A stretch of DNA of 6,858 nucleotides from Burkholderiales bacterium (lineage in GTDB: Bacteria > Pseudomonadota > Gammaproteobacteria > Burkholderiales > Burkholderiaceae_F). The stretch is from the NCBI GenBank assembly GCA_021205255.1, contig JAJPXW010000016.1:1-6858 (forward strand), given 5' to 3'. The notes under the pieces were generated by a model. That model worked only from the letters and a program-made list of their open reading frames with translations, did not search any database and had not been told where the DNA came from. Positions 1-6,557 of this stretch are shown here, piece after piece; the first letter of the stretch is position 1; the number at the start of each line of letters is the position of its first letter. A program made the position numbers and the translations under genes.

Positions 1-45
1 TAACTCGGTTTTGATTTCTCTCACCCAAATCCGACTTCCGTCTTC

Positions 46-657
46 CTACTCCTTAATTTTCATTAGGTAGGCGCGAACAGGCACAGCATCGAGCTTACTC
101 CATTTCAAAGGTGCTGCACTAAGGAAATATCTTCCAGGACTTGCCTTAGAAAGATCGAGATTTTCCAAGATACAGATTCCAGCTGACAAAGTCGCCTTAT
201 GGAAATCGAAAGTCAATGAATCTTCGTGATCTACAGAGGCATTATTTGTCCCTAAAAGCTTGACTCCGCAATCAATAAGACCTGGGGCTAGACGAATGGG
301 TATGCCTTGCTTGCGATCTTTAAACTTAAAAATGACTCGAGGTGGTAGATTAGTTGGCAAAGTGCATTTATCTAGGCCTATTTCTTCCCATTCACTAAAG
401 TCCACAATTTGGCATTCGCCTATAAAGATATCCAGGTTCTCGACCCAATCGATACTCTTCTTAAAGCCGAAATGCAATGGGAAATCCATATGTGTCGCAA
501 CATGGGGCGTAAATGTAATTTCGGAAAGATACTCCTCTGCCTTTTCGAGCCACTTTACTGTTAGAGGGGTATCGCCTGGATAAACCGGCGTATTTTCATC
601 GGCCGACATGGTAATGTCGATAATTTCGCCAGTCAGGCAAATTCCGTTATTTCCCAT
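46..657 (-). CDS. Kynurenine formamidase-like cyclase-family metal hydrolase
   Basis: This 203-residue soluble protein belongs to the cyclase/KynB family, whose best-known member hydrolyses N-formylkynurenine to kynurenine and formate in tryptophan breakdown. The family metal motif HxGxHxDxPxH is seen as HVATHMDFPLH, giving His52, His56, Asp58 and His62. His153 (in FDFHKATL) and Glu165 (in ILENLDLS) have the same 12-residue spacing as the last two metal ligands of KynB, so the whole binuclear site appears present. The C-terminus (PGRYFLSAAPLKW...PVRAYLM) also follows KynB, and the length is close to the family norm of about 210. The usual Gly in the first motif is Ala54. The ATG start has AGGAG five bases upstream. 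It diverges from the nitroreductase gene. No kynA, kynU or other tryptophan gene is visible, so the substrate is open; family assignment is firm, exact activity is not. Confidence 0.86.
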   Translation of the reverse strand: MGNNGICLTGEIIDITMSADENTPVYPGDTPLTVKWLEKAEEYLSEITFTPHVATHMDFPLHFGFKKSIDWVENLDIFIGECQIVDFSEWEEIGLDKCTLPTNLPPRVIFKFKDRKQGIPIRLAPGLIDCGVKLLGTNNASVDHEDSLTFDFHKATLSAGICILENLDLSKASPGRYFLSAAPLKWSKLDAVPVRAYLMKIKE

Positions 658-720
658 TTTGACTCCTAGGGTGGTTGAGACCGCAGTACATTCGATAGTT
701 TAGCTTTTGAATAAGAAGCT

Positions 721-731
721 GGGAGGCCTCC
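721..731 (+). promoter_or_regulatory. Palindromic Shine-Dalgarno site of the nitroreductase gene
   Basis: GGGAGG lies five bases before the ATG at 732 and supports that start. The ten bases directly before the ATG, GGAGGCCTCC, form a perfect palindrome, so the ribosome site is followed at once by its own complement. With no loop, only a shortened hairpin could form. The regulatory meaning is speculation; the ribosome site itself is clear. Confidence 0.6.
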
Positions 732-1295
732 ATGGATACTGACCAATTCCTAAAGATTCTGCAAAACCGCTCATCGGCGGCTCCGAAATATTTAGGAGAT
801 CCACCACCCAATGAAGAGCAACTGCTAGAAGCTGTCAAATGTGGTCTAGCAGCTCCGGATCACAAATCTCTGCGTCCCTGTCGCATCGTGCTAATAAAAA
901 ACAGGGCAAAGATGGCGGATTTCTTCGAAGCTGGCGCATTAAATGCCGGAGCGGATCAGAAAGAAGCTGAAAGAGCTCGCACAAAAGCCTTGAAAGGTGC
1001 AGGATTACTTGCCTTTGTCGTAAAGATAGATATAAATAACGAGGAAGTTCCAGCCTACGAGCAGTGGTTGGCCTGTGGAGCTTTCCTAATGAATGTCGTC
1101 ACTGCGCTAGAGTTGCAGGGTTTTGGGTTGAAAGTCGTGACTGGAAGCAACGTTCGGTGGCCGGAAGTCACTAAACCGCTATGCCGTCCTGGAGAAACTT
1201 TGGCATGCTGGATTATTGTAGGTACTTTGACCGATGCTCGATTAAAACCTAAAGAACCAGTCGATGCATCCCACTACCTCAGCGTTTTTGAATAA
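732..1295 (+). CDS. YdjA-type nitroreductase family FMN oxidoreductase
   Basis: This 187-residue protein is a member of the nitroreductase superfamily, FMN-dependent homodimeric cytosolic enzymes that use NAD(P)H to reduce nitro compounds or other acceptors. It follows E. coli YdjA (183 residues) throughout: the N-terminal NRSSA segment (Arg13 and following Ser residues) expected to hold the FMN phosphate, the loop AAPDHKSLRP with His44, an E110-Q111 pair in AYEQWLACGAFLMN, the QGFG turn, and the late IIVGTL segment that closes the flavin site. The start is fixed by GGGAGG five bases upstream. It stands 74 bases from the divergent formamidase-like gene and 94 bases before lemA, with no terminator seen in between, so read-through into the lemA cluster is possible. 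The physiological substrate of YdjA-type proteins is not settled, so no symbol is given. Confidence 0.88.
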   Translation: MDTDQFLKILQNRSSAAPKYLGDPPPNEEQLLEAVKCGLAAPDHKSLRPCRIVLIKNRAKMADFFEAGALNAGADQKEAERARTKALKGAGLLAFVVKIDINNEEVPAYEQWLACGAFLMNVVTALELQGFGLKVVTGSNVRWPEVTKPLCRPGETLACWIIVGTLTDARLKPKEPVDASHYLSVFE

Positions 1296-1389
1296 TGGCC
1301 TGAAGAATTCCAAAATTCTCACAAGCACAAACAAATCAACTTGCATCAATAGAATTAGAAACTTCTTAACTTCCCGGAGTACCCAATCA

Positions 1390-1995
1390 ATGAAAAGGTT
1401 CCTTTTACTTGTCTGCACTCTATTGACGTTCTTATCGTTAAGTGGATGCGGATATAACGAAGTCCAGAGTTTGGATGAGGATGTCAACGCCAAATGGAGT
1501 GAAGTCCTCAATCAATATCAGCGACGCAATGACTTAATTCCGAATATCGTTGCCTCCGTCAAAGGAGAAGCCGATTTTGAAAAGTCCACTCTTTCGCAGG
1601 TTATAGAAGCAAGAGCGAAAGCAACTTCAGTGCAAGCTAGTCCAGAGCTTCTTAATAATCCTGAACAATTCCAAAAGTTCACGCAGGCTCAAGGTCAATT
1701 AACTAGCGCATTGTCTCGCCTGCTCGTTTCCGTCGAGCGCTATCCGACCTTGCAGGCCAATAAAGGCTTCCAGGATTTAAGGATTCAGCTTGAAGGATGC
1801 GAAAACAGAATAACGATAGCTAGAAACAATTACATCACTACCGTTCAAGCCTATAACACTTACATCAGGCAGTTCCCGCAAATGATCTGGACCAAGATTT
1901 TTGGATATAAGCCAAAGCCACAGTACACAGTCGCCGATGTAAAAGAAGCTGAAACGCCACCGAAAGTAGAATTTGGAGCCAGCCTTGCAGAATAG
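1390..1995 (+). CDS. lemA: LemA family lipoprotein
   Basis: This 201-residue LemA-family protein is probably anchored in the cell envelope. The N-terminus MKRFLLLVC... is a lipoprotein signal with lipobox LSGC (residues 17-20), so Cys20 would be lipidated after cleavage. Residue +2 is Gly rather than Asp, which by the E. coli sorting rule would favour the outer membrane; that is inference. The hallmark LemA core follows: GYNEVQSLDEDV, then QRRNDLIPNIVASVKG at about residues 46-61, then a long helical region with SRLLVSVERYPTLQAN and a C-terminal NNYITTVQAYN helix. Length is typical of the family. In-frame starts upstream, including 1264 inside the nitroreductase gene, are rejected because only the ATG at 1390 puts the signal peptide at the N-terminus; GGAG lies ten bases upstream. 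It leads a cluster with two TPM-domain genes, the usual partners of lemA. The molecular function of LemA is unknown. Confidence 0.92.
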   Translation: MKRFLLLVCTLLTFLSLSGCGYNEVQSLDEDVNAKWSEVLNQYQRRNDLIPNIVASVKGEADFEKSTLSQVIEARAKATSVQASPELLNNPEQFQKFTQAQGQLTSALSRLLVSVERYPTLQANKGFQDLRIQLEGCENRITIARNNYITTVQAYNTYIRQFPQMIWTKIFGYKPKPQYTVADVKEAETPPKVEFGASLAE

Positions 1996-2023
1996 TTTTC
2001 AAAAGATTATCCAGAGGTTAAGT

Positions 2024-3019
2024 ATGGCCATATTTTGGCTTTTCACTGCACTCTCCCTAGCCCTTTTTAGTGGCCAAGCTCTGAGTGCTAACAACTTAGC
2101 CCCTATCCCAAAGTTCGACTATGTCGCCGATTCCGCTTCTCTCTTTACTCCTGAGCAAAGAAAGGCTCTGTGGAACAAGATAGCGGCCTTTGAGAAAAAG
2201 ACCGGCAGTCAAGTCGCTGTCGTAGTCGTCCCCTCTCTGAATGGCGAACCTATAGAAGCTTATGCACATCGAGTTGGTGTTGAATGGAAACCAGGAAGAA
2301 AAGGGATTGGAGATGGCCTCCTCATTTTTATAGCTCCTAAAGAAGGCCAAGTGCGCATAGATGTCATGCAGGCTCTCGAAGGAGCAATTCCCGATGTCCT
2401 AGCCTACCGGATACTCGAAGAAGACATCATTCCAAGCTTTAAAAAAGGTAACTTCTACGAAGGAGTCAATAAAGGCCTTGATTCCATCTTTAAGCTCATT
2501 GAGGGGGAGAACCTACCCCGCCCAAAAGTCGTTGAGAGCTTCAAGAATGTTGATGCCGAAGAAGAAGGCATCATGTACTTGGAGCTCGCTATCGTAGCTA
2601 TCTTTATGGGACTTGGCATCATAATGACGATGCAACGGCTACTTGGAAACAAAGGTACCCCTATTTCTGCCATCCTTACTGCATTAGTTGGCTGGGTAAT
2701 CTTTGGCTCATTTATTGCAGCCATAATCATGGGACTTCTTACCCTGGCTTTCTGCTTATTTGTTCCAAATAGAGTGCTGGAGGCTAGTGCGAGAAGAGCC
2801 AGCCAGTTAAATCGACTGCAGGGCTTCGGAAGAACTAGTCAAAGAAATCCATTTGGCTCTTTCGGTTCGCTTGGTTCCCTTGGTTCTTTTGGCAAACTCG
2901 GAGGACTAGGTGGATTAGGTGGATTTGGCCGTAAAGGTAGTTCTCGTGGAGTATTTAGAGGCCCGAGCTCAGGCAGTGGCGGCCGATCGGCTGGTGGCGG
3001 TGCCAGTGGGAGGTGGTAA
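2024..3019 (+). CDS. Membrane-anchored TPM-domain protein (YgcG family) with Gly-rich tail
   Basis: This 331-residue envelope protein carries one TPM domain, sometimes mislabelled as a methanol dehydrogenase. In order: a signal peptide (residues 1-22, cleavage likely after ALSA); a periplasmic TPM domain (about 31-160) with FDYVADSASLFTPEQ, the GDGLLIFIAPKEGQVRI strand region and the ALEGAIPD motif; two or three membrane segments (about 184-204 and 213-248); and a Gly/Ser-rich tail. The tail holds eight tandem Gly-X-Leu/Phe triplets (residues 278-301) and ends in GGGASGRW, the family's typical terminal signature. The ATG is chosen over an in-frame TTG at 1973 because AGAGG lies six bases upstream and it starts the signal peptide; the TTG would overlap lemA. 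It begins 28 bases after the lemA stop and its own stop overlaps the next TPM gene, so the three are probably one operon. The function of these proteins is unresolved. Confidence 0.9.
   Translation: MAIFWLFTALSLALFSGQALSANNLAPIPKFDYVADSASLFTPEQRKALWNKIAAFEKKTGSQVAVVVVPSLNGEPIEAYAHRVGVEWKPGRKGIGDGLLIFIAPKEGQVRIDVMQALEGAIPDVLAYRILEEDIIPSFKKGNFYEGVNKGLDSIFKLIEGENLPRPKVVESFKNVDAEEEGIMYLELAIVAIFMGLGIIMTMQRLLGNKGTPISAILTALVGWVIFGSFIAAIIMGLLTLAFCLFVPNRVLEASARRASQLNRLQGFGRTSQRNPFGSFGSLGSLGSFGKLGGLGGLGGFGRKGSSRGVFRGPSSGSGGRSAGGGASGRW
2855..2929 (+). repeat. Tandem Gly-X-Leu/Phe tripeptide-coding repeat
   Basis: Eight consecutive nine-base units inside the TPM gene encode GSF, GSL, GSL, GSF, GKL, GGL, GGL and GGF, followed by a Gly. 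The Gly codons and third positions vary between units, so this does not look like a very recent slippage expansion. The pattern is more regular, and more hydrophobic, than the Gly/Ser run that follows it. Confidence 0.75.
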
Positions 3020-3519
3020 TGGGTTTTGGAAGACTACTTAAACACGTCCTTTTCGGACCAATACCGCTACGCAGATCTTTTACAAAAATAACTCTTGAAA
3101 GAATCACTAAGGCTATTGAGGAAGCGGAAACTAAAACCTCCGCTGAATTTGAAGTCGTTATTGAAAGAAGCCTGCCCTACTCCTACTTAAGGGATAGGTT
3201 GTCTACTCGGGATAGGGCAGAGGAGCTCTTTTCTCAATATCGCTGCTGGGACACTGAAGACAATAATGGAGTACTGATCTACTTAAACCTATCTGACCAG
3301 GCAATTGAAATTATTGTCGACCGTGCCGCTTCCCGAGTATTAACCCCGGAGCTGCTGGCTGAAATCATTAAAAAGATGAGCCAGTCCTTCAAGACGAATA
3401 ATTTCGCCACCGGTATTAAGCATGCCGTTTTGCAGATGGGAGAAATTCTTGGTAAGGAATTTCCAAATAAGCCCGTCTCCAAACCGCTGCCTAACGAACC
3501 CATACTCTTGGAGCACTAA
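3019..3519 (+). CDS. Second, soluble TPM-domain protein
   Basis: This 166-residue protein consists almost entirely of one TPM domain and is the second TPM partner commonly found after lemA. The N-terminal helix contains ITLERITKAIEEAETKTSAEFEV, then comes a linker with RDRAEELFSQYRCWDT, and the core strands DNNGVLIYLNLSDQAIEIIVD at about residues 76-96; the C-terminal helices end at GEILGKEFP. It has no signal peptide, lipobox or membrane segment, so it is probably cytoplasmic or bound to the inner face of the membrane through partners. The ATG overlaps the preceding stop (TAATG) and GGAGG lies five bases upstream, which points to translational coupling. A GTG six bases earlier is rejected because it sits inside that ribosome site. 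It is followed after 74 bases by purB. Family assignment is firm; biochemical role is unknown. Confidence 0.88.
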   Translation: MGFGRLLKHVLFGPIPLRRSFTKITLERITKAIEEAETKTSAEFEVVIERSLPYSYLRDRLSTRDRAEELFSQYRCWDTEDNNGVLIYLNLSDQAIEIIVDRAASRVLTPELLAEIIKKMSQSFKTNNFATGIKHAVLQMGEILGKEFPNKPVSKPLPNEPILLEH

Positions 3520-3593
3520 TTTACCAGTCCTCTTTGTACTCTCGACACGTGATTAAAATACCCACAATCTCAATCACATACAACGATACGCAA

Positions 3594-4961
3594 ATGGAAC
3601 TTTCCACATTAACTGCCATTTCTCCTTTAGATGGTCGCTATGCTTCGAAGACAGCCGCACTAAGGGAAATTTTTTCTGAGTACGCCTTAATGAAGGCTCG
3701 CGTCACCGTCGAAGTCGAATGGCTGATTGCACTTTCTGAATTTAAGTTACCAGAGCTTCCTGAGCTAAGTGAAAAGAACAAGCTTTATCTCAGAGGGCTA
3801 GCTGCTAACTTCAGTGTTGAAGATTGCCAAAATATTAAAAATATTGAAGCCGTAACTAACCATGACGTCAAGGCAGTCGAATACTGGGTTAAGCAGCAGA
3901 TGGAAACCGTTCCTGAACTAAAGGCAGCTAAGGAATTCGTCCATTTCGGATGCACTTCCGAAGACATCAATAACACTTCGCATGCCATGATGCTCTTTAG
4001 TGGCCGTCAAATCCTTTGCTCCGATTTGGAGACCATCTGCAAGAAGCTTAAGGAATTTGCCCATCAGTGGGCTGGCGTTGCTATGCTTGCGCGCACCCAT
4101 GGTCAGCATGCAAGTCCTACCACAGTTGGCAAGGAATTTGCCAATGTAGCTGCAAGACTTGATCTAGCTATCGATTCCATCGAAAAAGTGGAAATCCTGG
4201 CCAAGATGAATGGCGCAGTTGGTAACTACAACGCCCATGTCGTTGCCTATCCAGATAGGGACTGGGAAGCTTTTGCTCGCCATGTCGTAGAAGACCAGTT
4301 GCAGTTAAAGCTTAATAGCTACACTATTCAGATTGAACCTCACGACTATATGGCCGAACTCTTTAACGCCATTAGCCCGGCCAATACTATTCTTATCGAT
4401 ATCGACCGGGACATTTGGGTCTATATCGCTCTGAACTACTTCAAGCAGCAATTAAAGGAAGGAGAAGTTGGTTCTTCGACAATGCCACATAAAGTCAATC
4501 CTATCGACTTTGAGAATTCCGAAGGCAATCTTGGAATGGCTAATAGCTTTTTCAATTTCCTTGCCGGTAAGCTTCCTATTTCCAGATGGCAGCGCGATCT
4601 AACTGACTCGACAGTACTGCGTAACCTAGGTGTAGCTTTTGGCTATAGCCTAGTGGGCTATAAGTCACTTCAAAAAGGACTTAGCAAACTGCAATTACAC
4701 GAGGAAGTAATTAATGCTGATTTGGAACACTCCTGGGAAGTCCTGGCTGAAGCTATCCAGACGGTAATGAGAAGATACGGCGTGCCAAATCCGTACGAAC
4801 AACTCAAAGCGCTTACCCGCGGCAAAGAAGGTATCACTCCTGAAGTCATCCACGAGTTTGTAGCTCAACTAGATATTCCAGAGGATGCTAAGAAGTCTCT
4901 GCAAGAACTGACTCCGCAGACCTATATCGGCCTTGCGAAGAAATTAGCAGAGAAAATTTAA
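3594..4961 (+). CDS. purB: Adenylosuccinate lyase
   Basis: This cytosolic homotetrameric enzyme of the fumarase/aspartase superfamily catalyses two fumarate-releasing steps of purine synthesis: SAICAR to AICAR, and adenylosuccinate to AMP. At 455 residues it matches E. coli PurB (456). Visible landmarks are LTAISPLDGRY at the N-terminus, TNHDVKAVEY (88-97), CTSEDINN (120-127), RTHGQ (167-171) with the general-acid His169, GAVGNYNAH (207-215), and the flexible signature loop GSSTMPHKVNPIDFENSEGN (293-312) carrying the catalytic Ser. The residue after RTHGQ is His172 where E. coli-type enzymes have Pro. The ATG at 3594 aligns with E. coli Met1; an in-frame TTG 60 bases upstream would add an unconserved stretch. 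No Shine-Dalgarno sequence is visible before the ATG. It lies downstream of the TPM genes with no terminator between, and ends at a strong terminator. Confidence 0.97.
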   Translation: MELSTLTAISPLDGRYASKTAALREIFSEYALMKARVTVEVEWLIALSEFKLPELPELSEKNKLYLRGLAANFSVEDCQNIKNIEAVTNHDVKAVEYWVKQQMETVPELKAAKEFVHFGCTSEDINNTSHAMMLFSGRQILCSDLETICKKLKEFAHQWAGVAMLARTHGQHASPTTVGKEFANVAARLDLAIDSIEKVEILAKMNGAVGNYNAHVVAYPDRDWEAFARHVVEDQLQLKLNSYTIQIEPHDYMAELFNAISPANTILIDIDRDIWVYIALNYFKQQLKEGEVGSSTMPHKVNPIDFENSEGNLGMANSFFNFLAGKLPISRWQRDLTDSTVLRNLGVAFGYSLVGYKSLQKGLSKLQLHEEVINADLEHSWEVLAEAIQTVMRRYGVPNPYEQLKALTRGKEGITPEVIHEFVAQLDIPEDAKKSLQELTPQTYIGLAKKLAEKI

Positions 4962-4974
4962 TTTCGACTAAGCC

Positions 4975-5013
4975 ACAAAAGCCTGGATTCCAAACTCCAG
5001 GCTTTTGTTTTAT
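4975..5013 (+). terminator. Rho-independent terminator after purB
   Basis: A perfect 13-bp stem (4975-4987 pairing with 4996-5008; arm ACAAAAGCCTGGA) closes an eight-base loop and runs into TTTTATT. It begins 14 bases after the purB stop. Read on the minus strand, the same stem ends in CTTTTGT, so it may also stop transcripts from the converging dgkA gene, though the U-run there is short. Confidence 0.92.
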
Positions 5014-5034
5014 TAGGTCAGCTAAACAGATGCT

Positions 5035-5427
5035 TTAGGCGTATTCCTTAAAGAGAATAAAGAGCCAAATGCACCCGCAAAGTAGTAGTGAAAAGAGTAC
5101 AGCTAGACTACCTAAGTCCTTGGCTTTACCCGATAACGGATGGATTTCTCCTCCGAATCTATCGACTACTGCTTCAATAGCAGAATTCAGCACTTCCACA
5201 ATAAGCACAAGGACTACGCTACCAATCATTAGCAGTTTTTCTATTAATCCGATTGGCATTATCGCAGCCACTGGAATCATAACGACAGCTAAGCAAACTT
5301 CTTGACGAAACGCTTCTTCCGTTTTCCAAGCCGACTTAAAACCTTGAACGGAATAACGGAAGGCGTTATAAAGTCTCGTTAGACCAGTTTTACCTTTAAG
5401 CTCGGAAGCGTCCTTGTGCTTTTCCAT
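5035..5427 (-). CDS. dgkA: Diacylglycerol kinase (integral membrane, DgkA type)
   Basis: This 130-residue protein is the small trimeric inner-membrane kinase that phosphorylates diacylglycerol with ATP to phosphatidic acid, recycling lipid released during envelope glycan synthesis. It matches E. coli DgkA along its length: EEAFRQE before the first membrane helix, then the active-site stretch VEVLNSAIEAVVDR with Glu78, Asn81 and Glu85 (E69, N72 and E76 in E. coli), and SGKAKDLGS with Lys103 and Asp104. Three hydrophobic helices lie at about 43-58, 59-80 and 105-126. An N-terminal extension of roughly ten residues is Lys-rich. The ATG at 5427 is chosen over an in-frame GTG at 5439 because the GTG lies within AGGTGG, the likely ribosome site, eight bases before the ATG. 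It begins 16 bases after the fba stop, so the two are probably co-transcribed, and it converges on purB. Confidence 0.93.
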   Translation of the reverse strand: MEKHKDASELKGKTGLTRLYNAFRYSVQGFKSAWKTEEAFRQEVCLAVVMIPVAAIMPIGLIEKLLMIGSVVLVLIVEVLNSAIEAVVDRFGGEIHPLSGKAKDLGSLAVLFSLLLCGCIWLFILFKEYA

Positions 5428-5435
5428 GTTAGAAG

Positions 5436-5441
5436 CCACCT
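5436..5441 (-). promoter_or_regulatory. Ribosome binding site deciding the dgkA start
   Basis: AGGTGG on the minus strand lies eight bases before the ATG at 5427. The competing GTG start at 5439 falls inside this site and has no ribosome site of its own, since only AT-rich bases and the fba stop precede it. Confidence 0.6.
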
Positions 5442-5443
5442 AA

Positions 5444-6508
5444 TCAGCTAACTTGCTGGTGCAAAACGCCTTCTCTATAGAGCTTAGCCATTTCCTCTAG
5501 TGGGAGAGGCTTAATTTCAGAGGCATGCCCAGCTGCACCAAACGCGATATAGCGGGACTTGCAAAGCTCGACAGAAGCGGCTCTTGCCATCTTCATATAG
5601 GCACGCGGGTCAAAAGCTTCCGGATTTTCTACGAAGAACTTTCTAATAGCGGCAGTCATGGCCAGACGAATATCAGTATCGACATTAATCTTACGGACAC
5701 CGTACTTAATAGCTTCCTGAATTTCTTCGACTGGAACGCCATAAGTCTCTCTAAATTTTCCGCCGTACTTTCTAATGATCTCCAAATATTCTTGTGGAAC
5801 AGAAGAAGAGCCATGCATGACTAAATGGGTATTAGGAATTCTTGCATGGATTTCCTTGACTCTATCGATTGCCAGAATGTCGCCAGTCGGCTTGCGAGTA
5901 AATTTATAAGCGCCATGGCTAGTGCCAATAGCGATTGCTAAAGCATCAACCTGAGTTTCCTTAACAAATTCGGCTGCTTGGTCAGGATCGGTCAAAAGCT
6001 GGTCTCTTGTCATTGTCGCTTCAGTTCCGTGACCGTCTTCCTTGTCGCCTCTCATTGTTTCAAGAGACCCTAGGCAACCTAGCTCACCTTCGACTGAGAC
6101 ACCTGTGGCATGTGCCATTTTGACTACTTCCCTAGTTACATGGACGTTATAGTCAAATGGAGCAATAGTCTTTCCGTCGCTCTTTAAGGAGCCATCCATC
6201 ATTACCGATGAAAATCCAAGATCAATTGCGCCTTCGCATACAGCTGGGCTCTGGCCGTGGTCTTGATGCATGCAGATTGGAATATGTGGATATTCTTCAA
6301 TAGCCGCCTTAATAAGATGTTCAAGGAAACGTTCACCAGCATATTTACGGGCACCGGCAGAAGCCTGCATAATTACTGGAGCATTTACTTCGCTAGCGGC
6401 CTGCATAATGGCCTGAACTTGTTCCAGGTTGTTGACATTGAAGGCTGGAATGCCATAGCTGTTCTCAGCCGCGTGGTCTAAGAGCTGACGCAAAGATACG
6501 AGAGCCAT
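5444..6508 (-). CDS. fba: Class II fructose-1,6-bisphosphate aldolase (Calvin-cycle subtype)
   Basis: This 354-residue cytosolic zinc enzyme reversibly cleaves fructose 1,6-bisphosphate to glyceraldehyde 3-phosphate and dihydroxyacetone phosphate, in glycolysis, gluconeogenesis or the Calvin cycle. Length and sequence match the proteobacterial 'Calvin-type' group (named cbbA or fba). The start MALVSLRQLLDHAAENSYGIPAFNVNN is typical. CMHQDHGQ supplies catalytic Asp83 and zinc ligand His84. VEGELGCLGSLE (139-150) is the loop before the flexible segment. GTSHGAYK supplies His198, and MHGSSSVP supplies zinc ligand His232 and the phosphate-binding Ser residues. INVDTD at 274-279 forms the second phosphate site. 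The ATG has AGGAG seven bases upstream. No RuBisCO or phosphoribulokinase gene is visible, so the subtype name does not show carbon fixation. dgkA follows after 16 bases. Confidence 0.97.
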   Translation of the reverse strand: MALVSLRQLLDHAAENSYGIPAFNVNNLEQVQAIMQAASEVNAPVIMQASAGARKYAGERFLEHLIKAAIEEYPHIPICMHQDHGQSPAVCEGAIDLGFSSVMMDGSLKSDGKTIAPFDYNVHVTREVVKMAHATGVSVEGELGCLGSLETMRGDKEDGHGTEATMTRDQLLTDPDQAAEFVKETQVDALAIAIGTSHGAYKFTRKPTGDILAIDRVKEIHARIPNTHLVMHGSSSVPQEYLEIIRKYGGKFRETYGVPVEEIQEAIKYGVRKINVDTDIRLAMTAAIRKFFVENPEAFDPRAYMKMARAASVELCKSRYIAFGAAGHASEIKPLPLEEMAKLYREGVLHQQVS

Positions 6509-6528
6509 AACCGATCTCCTAATCCTTA

Positions 6529-6557
6529 TTAATAAAGGAAATAATTAATGTTGTCTA
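6529..6557 (-). promoter_or_regulatory. Candidate sigma-70 promoter for fba-dgkA
   Basis: On the minus strand TAGACA (6557-6552) and TATTAA (6534-6529) are separated by 17 bases, matching the consensus -35 and -10 hexamers at five and four of six positions. The -10 box lies within a perfect ten-base palindrome TTATTAATAA (6526-6535) that could be an operator. The implied leader before the ATG would be only about 14 bases, just enough to include AGGAG, so this is tentative. Confidence 0.3.

Noticed and set aside
1..45. Possible further gene at the left edge on the minus strand
   Set aside because: The 45 bases after the formamidase-like stop stay open in one frame but are too short to identify a start or family.
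260..583. Plus-strand open frame of 107 codons opposite the formamidase-like gene
   Set aside because: It lies wholly inside a well-supported gene and its translation resembles no family; it is an antisense shadow.
1304..1319. Possible terminator AGAATT-CCAA-AATTCT between the nitroreductase gene and lemA
   Set aside because: The stem is only six AT-rich pairs and is not followed by a U-run, so it is unlikely to end transcription.
1264..1389. Upstream in-frame extension of lemA starting inside the nitroreductase gene
   Set aside because: It would bury the lipoprotein signal peptide 42 residues inside the protein; the ATG at 1390 with GGAG upstream fits far better.
3534..3593. TTG-initiated 20-residue N-terminal extension of PurB
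   Set aside because: E. coli-type PurB begins at the equivalent of the ATG at 3594, and the extension has no ribosome site or recognisable sequence.
5525..5824. Plus-strand open frame of 99 codons opposite fba
   Set aside because: It is fully antisense to a highly conserved enzyme gene and has no recognisable protein features.
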